From Bacteroidales bacterium (GTDB lineage Bacteria; Bacteroidota; Bacteroidia; Bacteroidales; Paludibacteraceae): a stretch of 64,000 nucleotides of DNA. The DNA lies in the NCBI GenBank assembly GCA_015061165.1, contig SUXC01000001.1:124001-188000 (forward strand), in the 5' to 3' direction. Each line of letters opens with the position of its first letter. Within the stretch, counting starts at the first letter, position 1. Of the stretch, positions 8,730 through 17,678 are shown piece after piece. The notes below the pieces were generated by a model that had not been told where the DNA came from, searched no databases, and saw nothing but the letters and a program-made list of their open reading frames with translations. The position numbers and the translations under genes were made by a program.

Positions 8730-9719
8730 TTACTCTTCGCCCTCTGCGGTTGCATCTGTGACTTTCAACTCTACCACGAGCAAGCGGCGAGGATCGATTG
8801 ACTCGAAATCAACACCAAAGAACATGGTAGCCACATAGTCCAAAACGAATGGGGAGTGTTTCTCAATGGTAACATCCTCGTTGTCGCCCAATTGGTCGCA
8901 ACCAATGAGCATATTCTCCTTGGTAGAGATATGGATGTACTTGGATTCAGCTTTGCTGGTCAGAGGAACGATTTGACATTTCTTGTTGGATCCTTCCAAG
9001 TAGATTTGTTCAAATCCTTGCACATACGGAGTAGCACTATGCAATACAGCATACGCATCATTGTATGCATCAAGAACATCTTGAGAAACATACATGAAAG
9101 TTTTTACACCACGCAACTCAGGACGAGCATTGCGGTATGCCTTTTTCAAGACATCCACTGCGTTCTCAGCGGTGATAGCCTCGGTGAGCTTCACATAGTT
9201 CTTCTTCTCAGCAGAGATTGCGCCTGCGGTGATCTCTTTTGCAGTGATGGTATCCCAGCCGTTGAACAATTCAGCAGATGTGGTACCATTGTCCACTCGA
9301 ACAGCAGACCAAAGAACACGGTTGAGGTTCTCGCTCAAGGATTTTGAAATAGAAGCAAGAACTTTTTTAGCGATGTCAGCATTCTTCATGCTCTCGCCTT
9401 TGGTCATGGCGTTTTGACCAATGATGAGAGTAGCAGCCGAGTTAGGCTCGAATGGCTGAACGACAGCACCGAAGAAAGTTTCCAATGTGCGGAAGTCAAG
9501 AACAGCATTCTTTTCGTGCTTCATGTCTGCCTTGTAAGGCGCGAATTGAGCATTGACAGACAATTGCCCAACAGCCTCTTTGTAGCGAATACCAAAGCGA
9601 ACGGTTGCAAAAGGAAGGATCTCTTCCAAGCCAATAATAGGCATCGCAAGAAACTCTTTGCGATATTTAACAGCAGCTGCTTGATAGTCAGCCAACTGTG
9701 GAGAAGTTAATTTTCCCAT
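8730..9719 (-). CDS. Phage major capsid protein
   Basis: 329 aa next to protease/scaffold; NRVLWSAVRVDNGTTSAELFNGWDTI..., ends in SIDPRRLLVVELKV, typical of Bacteroidetes phage capsid proteins. Confidence 0.65.
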   Translation of the reverse strand: MGKLTSPQLADYQAAAVKYRKEFLAMPIIGLEEILPFATVRFGIRYKEAVGQLSVNAQFAPYKADMKHEKNAVLDFRTLETFFGAVVQPFEPNSAATLIIGQNAMTKGESMKNADIAKKVLASISKSLSENLNRVLWSAVRVDNGTTSAELFNGWDTITAKEITAGAISAEKKNYVKLTEAITAENAVDVLKKAYRNARPELRGVKTFMYVSQDVLDAYNDAYAVLHSATPYVQGFEQIYLEGSNKKCQIVPLTSKAESKYIHISTKENMLIGCDQLGDNEDVTIEKHSPFVLDYVATMFFGVDFESIDPRRLLVVELKVTDATAEGEE

Positions 9720-9756
9720 TTTTAGTAATGATTAGATAGTTAATGAATAGTGTTGA

Positions 9757-10854
9757 TTACTTCATCATTTCGCGAGCATTAGCGAAAGCCGCGCAGAGAG
9801 CTTCTACAGGAGATTTCTCTTCATTGCCAGGAGCGTGATGATTGTCATCTACAACATGATCTTGCGTAGCAGCTGGTTTCTCCTTGAGATCTTTAATCTC
9901 TTGTTGAGCAGTAGCAAGCTGCGCTTTAATGGTGGCAATCTCTTGGTCTTTTGCCTCTTGTGCTGTTTGAGCGCTCTTGAGAGCATCTTCGATAGCACCG
10001 AGTTGTGCGTCGTCCAATGGATACTTGCCGTCCTCACTAGCCTCTGGCATAGCGGACTGGATAGCAGTCAGAATAGCTGCTACCATAAGGTAAGTTTTTT
10101 TCATAAGATTAGTTGGATTTTGATTATTGTCGGGTTGTTCCGATTCTTTTTGTTCTACAGGTTTTGCTTGGGCTGTAAGAGACTCAATACCCTTGGCATT
10201 GAACATCTTTTGGAACAGAGCTGCGAACTTCTCAAAGAAGCTGTCCGCCTCAATGTTCATATCAGGAACGGGCATGCCTTCGCTTGCCATAGCAGTAGCC
10301 ACCGAAGCGGTCAGGCGAACTTGCTCGCCACCTTCTACCACCTCGTCCACGAAGCCCCACTCCAATGCCTCTTGTGCACTGAGCCACTTGTTTTCAGCCA
10401 TCAATGCCTTCAGGTCATCGATAGGCTTCTTGCAACGCTTTGCATACATAGTGGCGATAGTGATGTCAATCTTCTCTGCGTCGGCAGCGAGCTTCTTGTA
10501 CTCCTCTGCCTTGGCAATCAATTCGTCAGCGTTGAGAGCGTCCCACTCGAACACGGTGAACGAACACTTGTGCACCAGGTACAAAGCTGAAGCGTCGATG
10601 CTGATATGCTTTGCGCCCATAGATGAGATGGTAGCCGCACTGGCGTTCATGCCTCGGTAGTGCACATGTACATTGCCATGCGCAGAAAATGCTGAAGAGA
10701 TAGAGAGCGCTTCCTTGACCATACCGCCAAGCGAGTCGATGAGCACATGCACCTCTTGGTCGTGCATGTCGTCCAGTACTTCGTCAACGGTGTGCTGGTT
10801 GAAATTCCAGTAGCCGACCGTACCTTTGAGTTTTAGATCGTATTTCTTTGCCAT
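9757..10854 (-). CDS. ClpP-type prohead protease with C-terminal scaffold-like region
   Basis: DQEVHVLIDSLGGMVKEALSISSAFSAHGNVHVHYRGMNASAATISSMGAKHISIDASALYLVHK (ClpP/S49 core), then a coiled-coil C-terminus. Start trimmed to MAKKYDLKL. Confidence 0.8.
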   Translation of the reverse strand: MAKKYDLKLKGTVGYWNFNQHTVDEVLDDMHDQEVHVLIDSLGGMVKEALSISSAFSAHGNVHVHYRGMNASAATISSMGAKHISIDASALYLVHKCSFTVFEWDALNADELIAKAEEYKKLAADAEKIDITIATMYAKRCKKPIDDLKALMAENKWLSAQEALEWGFVDEVVEGGEQVRLTASVATAMASEGMPVPDMNIEADSFFEKFAALFQKMFNAKGIESLTAQAKPVEQKESEQPDNNQNPTNLMKKTYLMVAAILTAIQSAMPEASEDGKYPLDDAQLGAIEDALKSAQTAQEAKDQEIATIKAQLATAQQEIKDLKEKPAATQDHVVDDNHHAPGNEEKSPVEALCAAFANAREMMK

Positions 10855-10877
10855 AGTCGTATGAGTTAAAAATTCCG

Positions 10878-10912
10878 ACTGCAAAGGTACAGAGAAGTAC
10901 AGGAGGCTAACA
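10878..10912 (-). promoter_or_regulatory. Bacteroidetes-type promoter for the head operon
   Basis: Minus strand TTTG-N21-TACCTTTGCAGTC just upstream of the protease gene. Confidence 0.6.
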
Positions 10913-11115
10913 AAGAGAAATAATGTATAGAGAGGATTGCGCTCGCGCGCGCGTAAGAGGATTGCTCGTGAAGAATTAGAACATGTGATACATTTTCATG
11001 ACATCACGAAAATGGTAGTGACAAAAAAAAGAGAAATGCTATTTTGGGCATTTCTCTAAGTTGAAAAAAAGGACAACCTATGGGTTGAACTTGATGTGAA
11101 TTACAAAAAAAATAC

Positions 11116-11150
11116 CGACCATCTTGCAGAAAGTAGCAAAATGGTCGGAT
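11116..11150 (-). terminator. Rho-independent terminator after amidase gene
   Basis: CCGACCAT...ATGGTCGG followed by T-run on the minus strand; a second terminator-like hairpin lies at ~11024-11057. Confidence 0.7.
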
Positions 11151-11153
11151 ATT

Positions 11154-11621
11154 CTATGATTGTATAAAACGAAGCAACTCTTGAACATCAAAGCATGGAC
11201 ATGCTTTAGATGCGAACTCATTGTGTCCATGAACGGTAGCATTGGGGAATTTCTCTTTCAATTGTTGCAACAAATGCACCAGGGCATCATGTTGCGCATG
11301 AGTGAGCGTGTCCTTGGGCAAAAGCACAGTCTTGCCGTCTTTGCCTTTGATAGGCTTTCCTTTGGGATCAACGCCATCACGCCAGTAGGCACCCCCAATG
11401 TAGCAAATACCAATGCTATTGCGATTGTGTCCTTGGCAATGCGCGCCTGCCTTGGAAAGAGGGCGACCCTCTTCAATGGTACCGTCTAAGTCAATCACAT
11501 AATGATAGCCTATGTCATTGAAACCCCGTTCTATGTGCCACCTACGAATATCTTCAGCGGTGTCGTTTCGGCCTTCAGGACTAGAAGAACAATGAATAAT
11601 AATTTTGGATATAGAGCGCAT
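11154..11621 (-). CDS. N-acetylmuramoyl-L-alanine amidase (phage endolysin)
   Basis: IIIHCSSSPEGRNDTAEDIRRWHIERGFNDIGYHYVIDLDGTIEEGRPLSKAGAHCQGHNRNSIGICYIGG; amidase_2 motifs. Confidence 0.9.
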   Translation of the reverse strand: MRSISKIIIHCSSSPEGRNDTAEDIRRWHIERGFNDIGYHYVIDLDGTIEEGRPLSKAGAHCQGHNRNSIGICYIGGAYWRDGVDPKGKPIKGKDGKTVLLPKDTLTHAQHDALVHLLQQLKEKFPNATVHGHNEFASKACPCFDVQELLRFIQS

Positions 11622-11623
11622 AA

Positions 11624-12244
11624 TTAAAAATGGCGGAATTTAGATCTGATATTGATTCCCCAGGCTGCGACTTTGGACCAGTTGCGCCAAATAAGCAGCG
11701 CAATGATTAGAATGTTGGCTATGAGCAGCACCCAAAACGCTCTGGTACAGTTACGGTAGAAATCTGGAATGTAGCGGACAGGTTCTTGCAACTCACGTTC
11801 TTTTTCTTCATAGATAGCAATACGCTCGTGCAAACCGCGTATGATAACTTGGAAACTATCTTCCTTGCAGTCCACACTAAGTATTAGTGGCTCATTAGCT
11901 ATAGGTGGAATGGGAAGATTGGTTTTAGATTTTGCAGCTGCTTTCGCACTATCCAATGCTGATTGTAAAGATTGTACTTGTAGCTCAAGATTAATGCGTT
12001 TGCCTTGCTCGGTTGTAAGGGCAACTAAACGAGCATTACCGACACTATCACATTCAATCAGCAGATTAGCGGTAGCCTTATCTCCTGCTACGGTATGAGC
12101 GGAATCAAAACGCTCCCGCTCAACAGAGATGTTAGTGGTGTTGGTTTCAGAGGCAGACTTCAGAGGGCTACACGCCTGCAATAATCCTAAAATTAAAGCT
12201 ACTGCGAGGGCAGCGATGATAACTAAAATGATGTTCTGTTTCAT
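11624..12244 (-). CDS. Phage lipoprotein/membrane protein, possible spanin
   Basis: N-terminal signal with ACS lipobox-like motif, coiled-coil, C-terminal TM; adjacent to endolysin. Confidence 0.5.
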   Translation of the reverse strand: MKQNIILVIIAALAVALILGLLQACSPLKSASETNTTNISVERERFDSAHTVAGDKATANLLIECDSVGNARLVALTTEQGKRINLELQVQSLQSALDSAKAAAKSKTNLPIPPIANEPLILSVDCKEDSFQVIIRGLHERIAIYEEKERELQEPVRYIPDFYRNCTRAFWVLLIANILIIALLIWRNWSKVAAWGINIRSKFRHF

Positions 12245-12248
12245 AATA

Positions 12249-12692
12249 TTATTTTTTACGTTTATTATCTATTTCTCTAGCCTCCTGATATAATTTGAAG
12301 GCAGCATCGCGTTGCTCATCAGTTAAATTAAATGCATTGTTTGATATATATGCATTGAAGATAACTTTATAATAAGCATGTTTGTCATCTAGCAATAGCA
12401 CTAATTTTTCAAGTTGGCGAATATCATCAATAGTAGCACCAATCGCATTAGCAAACTCAGGTACTAAAAATTTACCCACTAGCAAAGGATCTCCGTTTGA
12501 GATTGTGCGCCTTATCATATCTATTGCTGGCTCTAACTTATAGAAGAAAGTACAAATACCGCGCAATGATTGTTCACGGCGCCATTTGTAACCGATTGGA
12601 TTACTTTCCAATATTATAAAATCTTTATCTTTGGAGCGAAATCCCTCCATACCGCTAAAAAATGCGCGACTTCCAACGACTATAGGTTTCAT
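12249..12692 (-). CDS. Putative nucleotidyltransferase-like phage protein
   Basis: VVGSRAFFSGMEGFRSKDKDFIIL resembles the GS...DxD signature of pol-beta-type nucleotidyltransferases. Confidence 0.45.
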   Translation of the reverse strand: MKPIVVGSRAFFSGMEGFRSKDKDFIILESNPIGYKWRREQSLRGICTFFYKLEPAIDMIRRTISNGDPLLVGKFLVPEFANAIGATIDDIRQLEKLVLLLDDKHAYYKVIFNAYISNNAFNLTDEQRDAAFKLYQEAREIDNKRKK

Positions 12693-12696
12693 ATTT

Positions 12697-13833
12697 TTAT
12701 TTTTTTGTAAGTTTCTTCAAATCATTTGTTATTGCTCGACGGTCTACTTCACTATATATTTGCGTAGTGGTAACTTTTTGATGTCCAAGCAACTTTTGAA
12801 TAGTGGTAATTGGCACATGCTGTTGAACTAACAATGTGCCAAAGGTATGGCGGCTACTATGAAAGGTGATTTTATTATCAACGCCTATCCTATCAAGAAT
12901 AGAGCGTAGAGTGCGATTTACAGCACAATTACTGCCGAGTGATTTGGTTAGAGATGAAATAGTACCATACTTGTTAATAATTTGTAGCAACTTTCCTCCA
13001 AATAATTCATTTATCGGAATATCTACCATATAGCCAGTCTTGCCCATATTTCTTGTTAGCCAACCATTAACTAAATGCTCATCACGCAAAGTAGTAATGT
13101 CAGAAAATCGTAAACCAGTATAACAACCTATAAGAAAAGCATCTCGCACTTTATCTTCATTACCATAGAGAGTAAGGCGCTCCAGCTTGTGCAATTGTTC
13201 AAAAGTCAAATATCCTTTTTTTGATATCATTTGCTGAATTCGAAATCTGTCAAATGGATTTGTACTTATAATATCTCTCTTCTTTGCTTCATTGAGAAGA
13301 GCACGCAGTAAATGAAGGCGGCTTATCCTCGTATTATGGGCGATTCCACTATCGCGGAGCCATTTATCATAAGATACGATATATTGGTAATCAATATCGG
13401 TAATTAGACTACCTTTTCGAAACTTCTCCATATTATTAAGAAGAGTTTGGTAGTTTTGTTTAGTAAGGTGCTTCCTATCGGATTGCTCAACAACTTGTAC
13501 ACCAAACTCTGACATTTTGGCTGCTGGAGAGATGTGTGCACGCACAGCTTCTTTAAGCATCGGAAGATTTACTTCTACACCACGCTTAATGTATTCAAGT
13601 TCAACTTGTTCAATATCTTGAATCATTTTGTACAGGGCGTAGTTTAACCCTTTTGCATTAGGCGTGTTAATAACAGAACCACGATAGAACTGCCCTGGAA
13701 GAAGATAGGTGTGCGTGGTAAAATAAATACGACGCCCAAGTTGTGAGCATTCGATTTCTACTAGTCCCTCTCCTAATCGATTGAGACGGTGGCTTCGGTT
13801 GTAAACCAATTTGTAGCGTACTTTTGTTAGCAT
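12697..13833 (-). CDS. Tyrosine recombinase/integrase
   Basis: TGLRFSD, FHSSRHTFGTLLVQQ, LLGHQKVTTTQIYSEV catalytic motifs. Confidence 0.92.
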   Translation of the reverse strand: MLTKVRYKLVYNRSHRLNRLGEGLVEIECSQLGRRIYFTTHTYLLPGQFYRGSVINTPNAKGLNYALYKMIQDIEQVELEYIKRGVEVNLPMLKEAVRAHISPAAKMSEFGVQVVEQSDRKHLTKQNYQTLLNNMEKFRKGSLITDIDYQYIVSYDKWLRDSGIAHNTRISRLHLLRALLNEAKKRDIISTNPFDRFRIQQMISKKGYLTFEQLHKLERLTLYGNEDKVRDAFLIGCYTGLRFSDITTLRDEHLVNGWLTRNMGKTGYMVDIPINELFGGKLLQIINKYGTISSLTKSLGSNCAVNRTLRSILDRIGVDNKITFHSSRHTFGTLLVQQHVPITTIQKLLGHQKVTTTQIYSEVDRRAITNDLKKLTKK

Positions 13834-14010
13834 AGCATAAAATGTTTTTAAGTTGTTTTTATATGAGAAATAATTCTCACAAAATTAACACAAAAAACAC
13901 ACAAATGCAATGTTAACCACCTATAAATTACAAAATTAGTCCATCAGTATGTCAAGGATCAAGAAATATTGTTTGCCTATTGTTGCCATATATGTGCAAT
14001 AATATGAAAA

Positions 14011-15507
14011 TTATGCAACATCAGCAGGGTTGTAAATTCGTATATTGCCATCTGATTGCATTGCAACAAATTGCGTATAATCAGCACCTGTTGCAACTCC
14101 AAGTGGTTGATACCTATCACCATGAACACCTGCAAAAATATGAATATTAGAAGCATTTTCAGGCAAGCATATATCATGTACACCAGCATCTACATTGATT
14201 CTACTACAACCTTGTGAGAATGACATACGACGACAATTTTGTGAGAATGACATATAATGGCAATTTTGTGAGAATGACATACCCCAACAATCTTGTGAGA
14301 ATGACATATTATTGCAGTATTGTGAGAATGACATATCGTAACAACCTTGTGAGAATGACATACCCCAACAATCTTGTGAGAATGACATCTCGTAACAACC
14401 TTGTGAGAATGACATATTATTGCAGTATTGTGAGAATGACATATTGCCACAGTATTGTGAGAATGACATACTGCCACAATTTTGTGAGAATGTAAGTGCA
14501 TCACATCCTTGGTCTATAGAAATATTATAACAACGGTCTGCCATAATGATATTTCTATTATCAGAACCTATTGAGGAGTGAATGCAGGAAAGAGTCATAT
14601 TTATGCATTCTCCATCAATATGTGTAGAACCTAAAGCACGATATCTTGCATTATTAACAAATAACACTATATTGTTAAGACAAAAACAAGAATTGATATC
14701 ATTGTCAATGGTTTGTATGCAGGTAGCTGGCTTTAAAGACATATTGCCGAAATATCCTTTTTCACCATATCCTTCTCCAATGTTTGAACTATTAAAACCA
14801 ATTAGTGATGCATCAGTAGGAGATGTAGTTCTATCACCCAATGATATGGTGTAACAAAAAATACTATCAGATTCGTCAATAGATAAATTCATCATAGGAG
14901 CATTTATTCCTGCATATGTTCCTTCTATATCGTTGTGCAACCCACATTCATCATAAGTATAATACCTCTTAAATTGTATATTCTTGAAGTCATATGGGAA
15001 ATCATTCCCCCATTCGTCAATAAGGCGATAAATAACGCCAGTACCAGTTGAACTAGCCCACATAAAGCGTGTACTATCATTATTAAGACAGTACCATACT
15101 CGCCAGGCACTAAGATTACTATTTTTGAAATAACTACCTGAATTGCGCGATGTTTTAATAGCTTGAGCTTCTTCAGAAATGGAATTAATAGAAGTAGCCA
15201 TAACCAATAAATCAAATGGATGACCTGCGCTTTGAGCTTCAGGATCATTGGCTACTTTAGTTATATAATCAATAATTCTATACCACGCGCCAGGCACAAG
15301 TTTAGAATTATTGCGTAATTGGACTAGTTGAGAGTATGTTACAGAATGATATAATTGGATATTCGGTATTTCAGAACGAAGATTATCAATATCATTCTGA
15401 ACTTTCTCTAAATTCGCTTTGGCTTGCTTTGCCATTTTATAAGCAACCACTTCCATCCACTCGGATATCTTCTTGGACAGATATGTTTTTGTAACAAGAA
15501 ATATCAT
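14011..15507 (-). CDS. Phage fibre/receptor-type protein with nonapeptide repeats
   Basis: 498 aa; N-terminal YSQLVQLRNNSKLVPGAWYRIIDYIT module and about 11 tandem MSFSQxCxx repeats. Confidence 0.6.
   Translation of the reverse strand: MIFLVTKTYLSKKISEWMEVVAYKMAKQAKANLEKVQNDIDNLRSEIPNIQLYHSVTYSQLVQLRNNSKLVPGAWYRIIDYITKVANDPEAQSAGHPFDLLVMATSINSISEEAQAIKTSRNSGSYFKNSNLSAWRVWYCLNNDSTRFMWASSTGTGVIYRLIDEWGNDFPYDFKNIQFKRYYTYDECGLHNDIEGTYAGINAPMMNLSIDESDSIFCYTISLGDRTTSPTDASLIGFNSSNIGEGYGEKGYFGNMSLKPATCIQTIDNDINSCFCLNNIVLFVNNARYRALGSTHIDGECINMTLSCIHSSIGSDNRNIIMADRCYNISIDQGCDALTFSQNCGSMSFSQYCGNMSFSQYCNNMSFSQGCYEMSFSQDCWGMSFSQGCYDMSFSQYCNNMSFSQDCWGMSFSQNCHYMSFSQNCRRMSFSQGCSRINVDAGVHDICLPENASNIHIFAGVHGDRYQPLGVATGADYTQFVAMQSDGNIRIYNPADVA
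14204..14496. repeat. 27-bp tandem repeats encoding MSFSQxCxx
   Basis: Recurring TTGTGAGAATGACAT core every 27 bp, in frame within the fibre gene. Confidence 0.95.
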
Positions 15508-15519
15508 TTTAGTAAAAAA

Positions 15520-15636
15520 TTTGGTAATTTCAAAAAAAAGCAGTACCTTTGCACCGTTTCCTGATGCTATCGGAAGTATCCAATTCGATGCTATCGGAAT
15601 TGCGCCATTACGATGCTATCGTAGTGGCATTTTTTT
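15520..15636 (+). ncRNA. Candidate phage small RNA with three GATGCTATCG hairpin repeats
   Basis: Plus promoter TTTG (15520-15523)-N20-TACCTTTG (15544-15551), repeats at 15563, 15587 and 15612, then a terminator hairpin with T7. Confidence 0.6.
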
Positions 15637-16258
15637 ATTTACCCATATTCCAAACATCATTTGTATCGTCATACTGAGCTCGGAACATGGCGAAGTTGGA
15701 TATCTGCTTACCGTCTTTGATAAGACAGACACCACCATTTTTTCGTAGAATAGCGGAGATAGGAACAGGTGAACCTTCTTGATCACAATAACCAGTACCG
15801 AAAGAATCGTCTGTTACGAAGTCAATAAATTGTTCGTAGCCATCTACGGTGATTTCATAGTACGCATTTCCGCCTAAAATAAAATCAGGAGTTGTAGACT
15901 TCAATATAGGGCGGATAAGAGGTTCGCGATTGCTGATTGGCAAACGCAACACTTCATGCCAACCAGTGGTATGTGCTCGATGATTCTCATCGTTATCATA
16001 GTATGGACTATTATTGTTTCTGCGTACTTTTACGCGCTTTTTGCGTTGATATTGTAAGGATACATTAGACAAATCAAAATCCTTGTCAATAACTAGATAA
16101 ACATGAGAAATATCGTCATTGGTAGTTACATTCTTGGAAATGTAGCTATCAATGAAAACTAAATTGCTGTTTCCACCTGCAGCTTCTTGTGCAAGACGCT
16201 CACCAAGCTCTTTAGCAAATTTATTCAGATTGTCGGGGGTTGCTACTGTTTCTGCCAT
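15635..16258 (-). CDS. Hypothetical phage structural protein
   Basis: 207 aa ORF in the fibre module. Confidence 0.5.
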   Translation of the reverse strand: MAETVATPDNLNKFAKELGERLAQEAAGGNSNLVFIDSYISKNVTTNDDISHVYLVIDKDFDLSNVSLQYQRKKRVKVRRNNNSPYYDNDENHRAHTTGWHEVLRLPISNREPLIRPILKSTTPDFILGGNAYYEITVDGYEQFIDFVTDDSFGTGYCDQEGSPVPISAILRKNGGVCLIKDGKQISNFAMFRAQYDDTNDVWNMGK

Positions 16259-16277
16259 AAGGTTAATATTTTTTTGG

Positions 16278-17675
16278 TTAGTTATTCAAATTGATTGCTT
16301 GTCGATATGTTTCTATCGTTAGATCTACGAGACGAGTAACCTCCTGATCAGAAAGAGGAGGGTACTCAGAGTGCCCAGAGAACATAGCTGTGTCTTCAGG
16401 AGAGTATGTTTGATTAACAATGCTCGTAAGGATATCATCATCAATAGGTATGATAATCTGAGCATCGTTATCAGGGAGAATACTCACATCTGTAATATCA
16501 GCAAAGACATGGGTATGTTGTGCCTGGGCATAGTCGCCAAGAGGCTGCTTGGAGTTAACAGCCGATTGCAATTCTTTAATATCTCCGATTGCATGCTCAA
16601 TATCTTGACTTGCATTACCTTTCCAATAATTAATTTCAGCAATCGCACCTTTAATAGATTGAGCGTGTTCTGCTGACATGTCCTCATTACCTATGGTTTG
16701 CTCAATATTATTGGCTTTGGTATTGACTTCATTAATAGCTTCAACCACAGCTTTTGCTGTAGTCTGTAGCGAAGCATCTGATTTGTCCTGCTTGGAGTTA
16801 ACAGCCGATTGCAATTCTTTAATATCTCCGATTGCATGCTCAATATCTTGACTTGCATTACCTTTCCAATAATTAATTTCAGCAATCGCACCTTTAATAG
16901 ATTGAGCGTGTTCTGCTGACATGTCCTCATTACCTATGGTTTGCTCAATATTATTGGCTTTGGTATTGACTTCATTGATAGCACTAACCACAGTTTTTGC
17001 TGTAGTCTGTAGTGAAGAATCTGACTTATCTTGCTTAGAGGTGAGATTTTCTGGATATACATAGCAATGTTCCTCCCACTCACTCCAACTACCATCTCCT
17101 ACCTTTGTACGTCGTTTCCAACCATCGTTATTGATAAGCGTTTGAATATATGTGTTTGTGGATGGTCTTCCTAGCATATGACGACCACGATTGAAAGATA
17201 CAGTAAAGGTATACCACTCAGTATTTCTTAATGGAATACTTAAACATACACTATACATTCCTTTATCTGTATAACTCTCGAGGTCGGTAGTGGTATTAGT
17301 AATATAGAGGGTATTATCTACAGGCTGTCCAGTAACATCTTCCCATAATGGAGCATTATATATGTATATGCGGGATTTGTCTGGACTATTAACAATATAG
17401 ATGATACCTTTTTCAGGAGTAACTTCATCAAACACTCCATTTTGATAGAGGAACAGGAAACCATCTACTCCATCTGATGAAGTTGGTTCTATCATATAAA
17501 GTGCTCCCTCTTGTGGTGCTTCTACATCGTCAATAGAAGCGATAGAGATAGCATTAACTATTTCTTTTTCGCTTGGATGCACAATCTCTTGAACGCCTAA
17601 AATAGCATCTTTGACATTCTTCCACAGCTGCTGTAGAGCTCTATCGAGGCGTCGCATTGTAACAATAACTAACAT
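16278..17675 (-). CDS. Phage fibre-like protein with internal 81-aa duplication
   Basis: 465 aa; two copies of KQDKSDxSLQTTAKxVVxAINEVNTKANNIEQTIGNEDMSAEHAQSIKGAIAEINYWKGNASQDIEHAIGDIKELQSAVNS. Confidence 0.6.
   Translation of the reverse strand: MLVIVTMRRLDRALQQLWKNVKDAILGVQEIVHPSEKEIVNAISIASIDDVEAPQEGALYMIEPTSSDGVDGFLFLYQNGVFDEVTPEKGIIYIVNSPDKSRIYIYNAPLWEDVTGQPVDNTLYITNTTTDLESYTDKGMYSVCLSIPLRNTEWYTFTVSFNRGRHMLGRPSTNTYIQTLINNDGWKRRTKVGDGSWSEWEEHCYVYPENLTSKQDKSDSSLQTTAKTVVSAINEVNTKANNIEQTIGNEDMSAEHAQSIKGAIAEINYWKGNASQDIEHAIGDIKELQSAVNSKQDKSDASLQTTAKAVVEAINEVNTKANNIEQTIGNEDMSAEHAQSIKGAIAEINYWKGNASQDIEHAIGDIKELQSAVNSKQPLGDYAQAQHTHVFADITDVSILPDNDAQIIIPIDDDILTSIVNQTYSPEDTAMFSGHSEYPPLSDQEVTRLVDLTIETYRQAINLNN
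16545..17030. repeat. 243-bp tandem duplication inside the fibre gene
   Basis: CTGCTTGGAGTTAACAGCCGATTGC... recurs at a 243-bp offset, near identical for ~195 bp. Confidence 0.95.
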
Positions 17676-17678
17676 AAA

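Noticed and set aside
9835-10590. 251-aa plus-strand ORF
   Set aside because: Antisense to the prohead protease/scaffold gene, which has clear ClpP motifs.
14190-14504. CRISPR-like periodic array and alternate-frame ORFs (MCHSHK.../RMTYxxNxV...)
   Set aside because: The 27-bp period has no distinct spacers and is explained by in-frame nonapeptide codons of the 14011-15507 gene; the other open frames follow from the repeat.
14011-15507. Diversity-generating retroelement target
   Set aside because: No reverse transcriptase ORF or template repeat found in the window.
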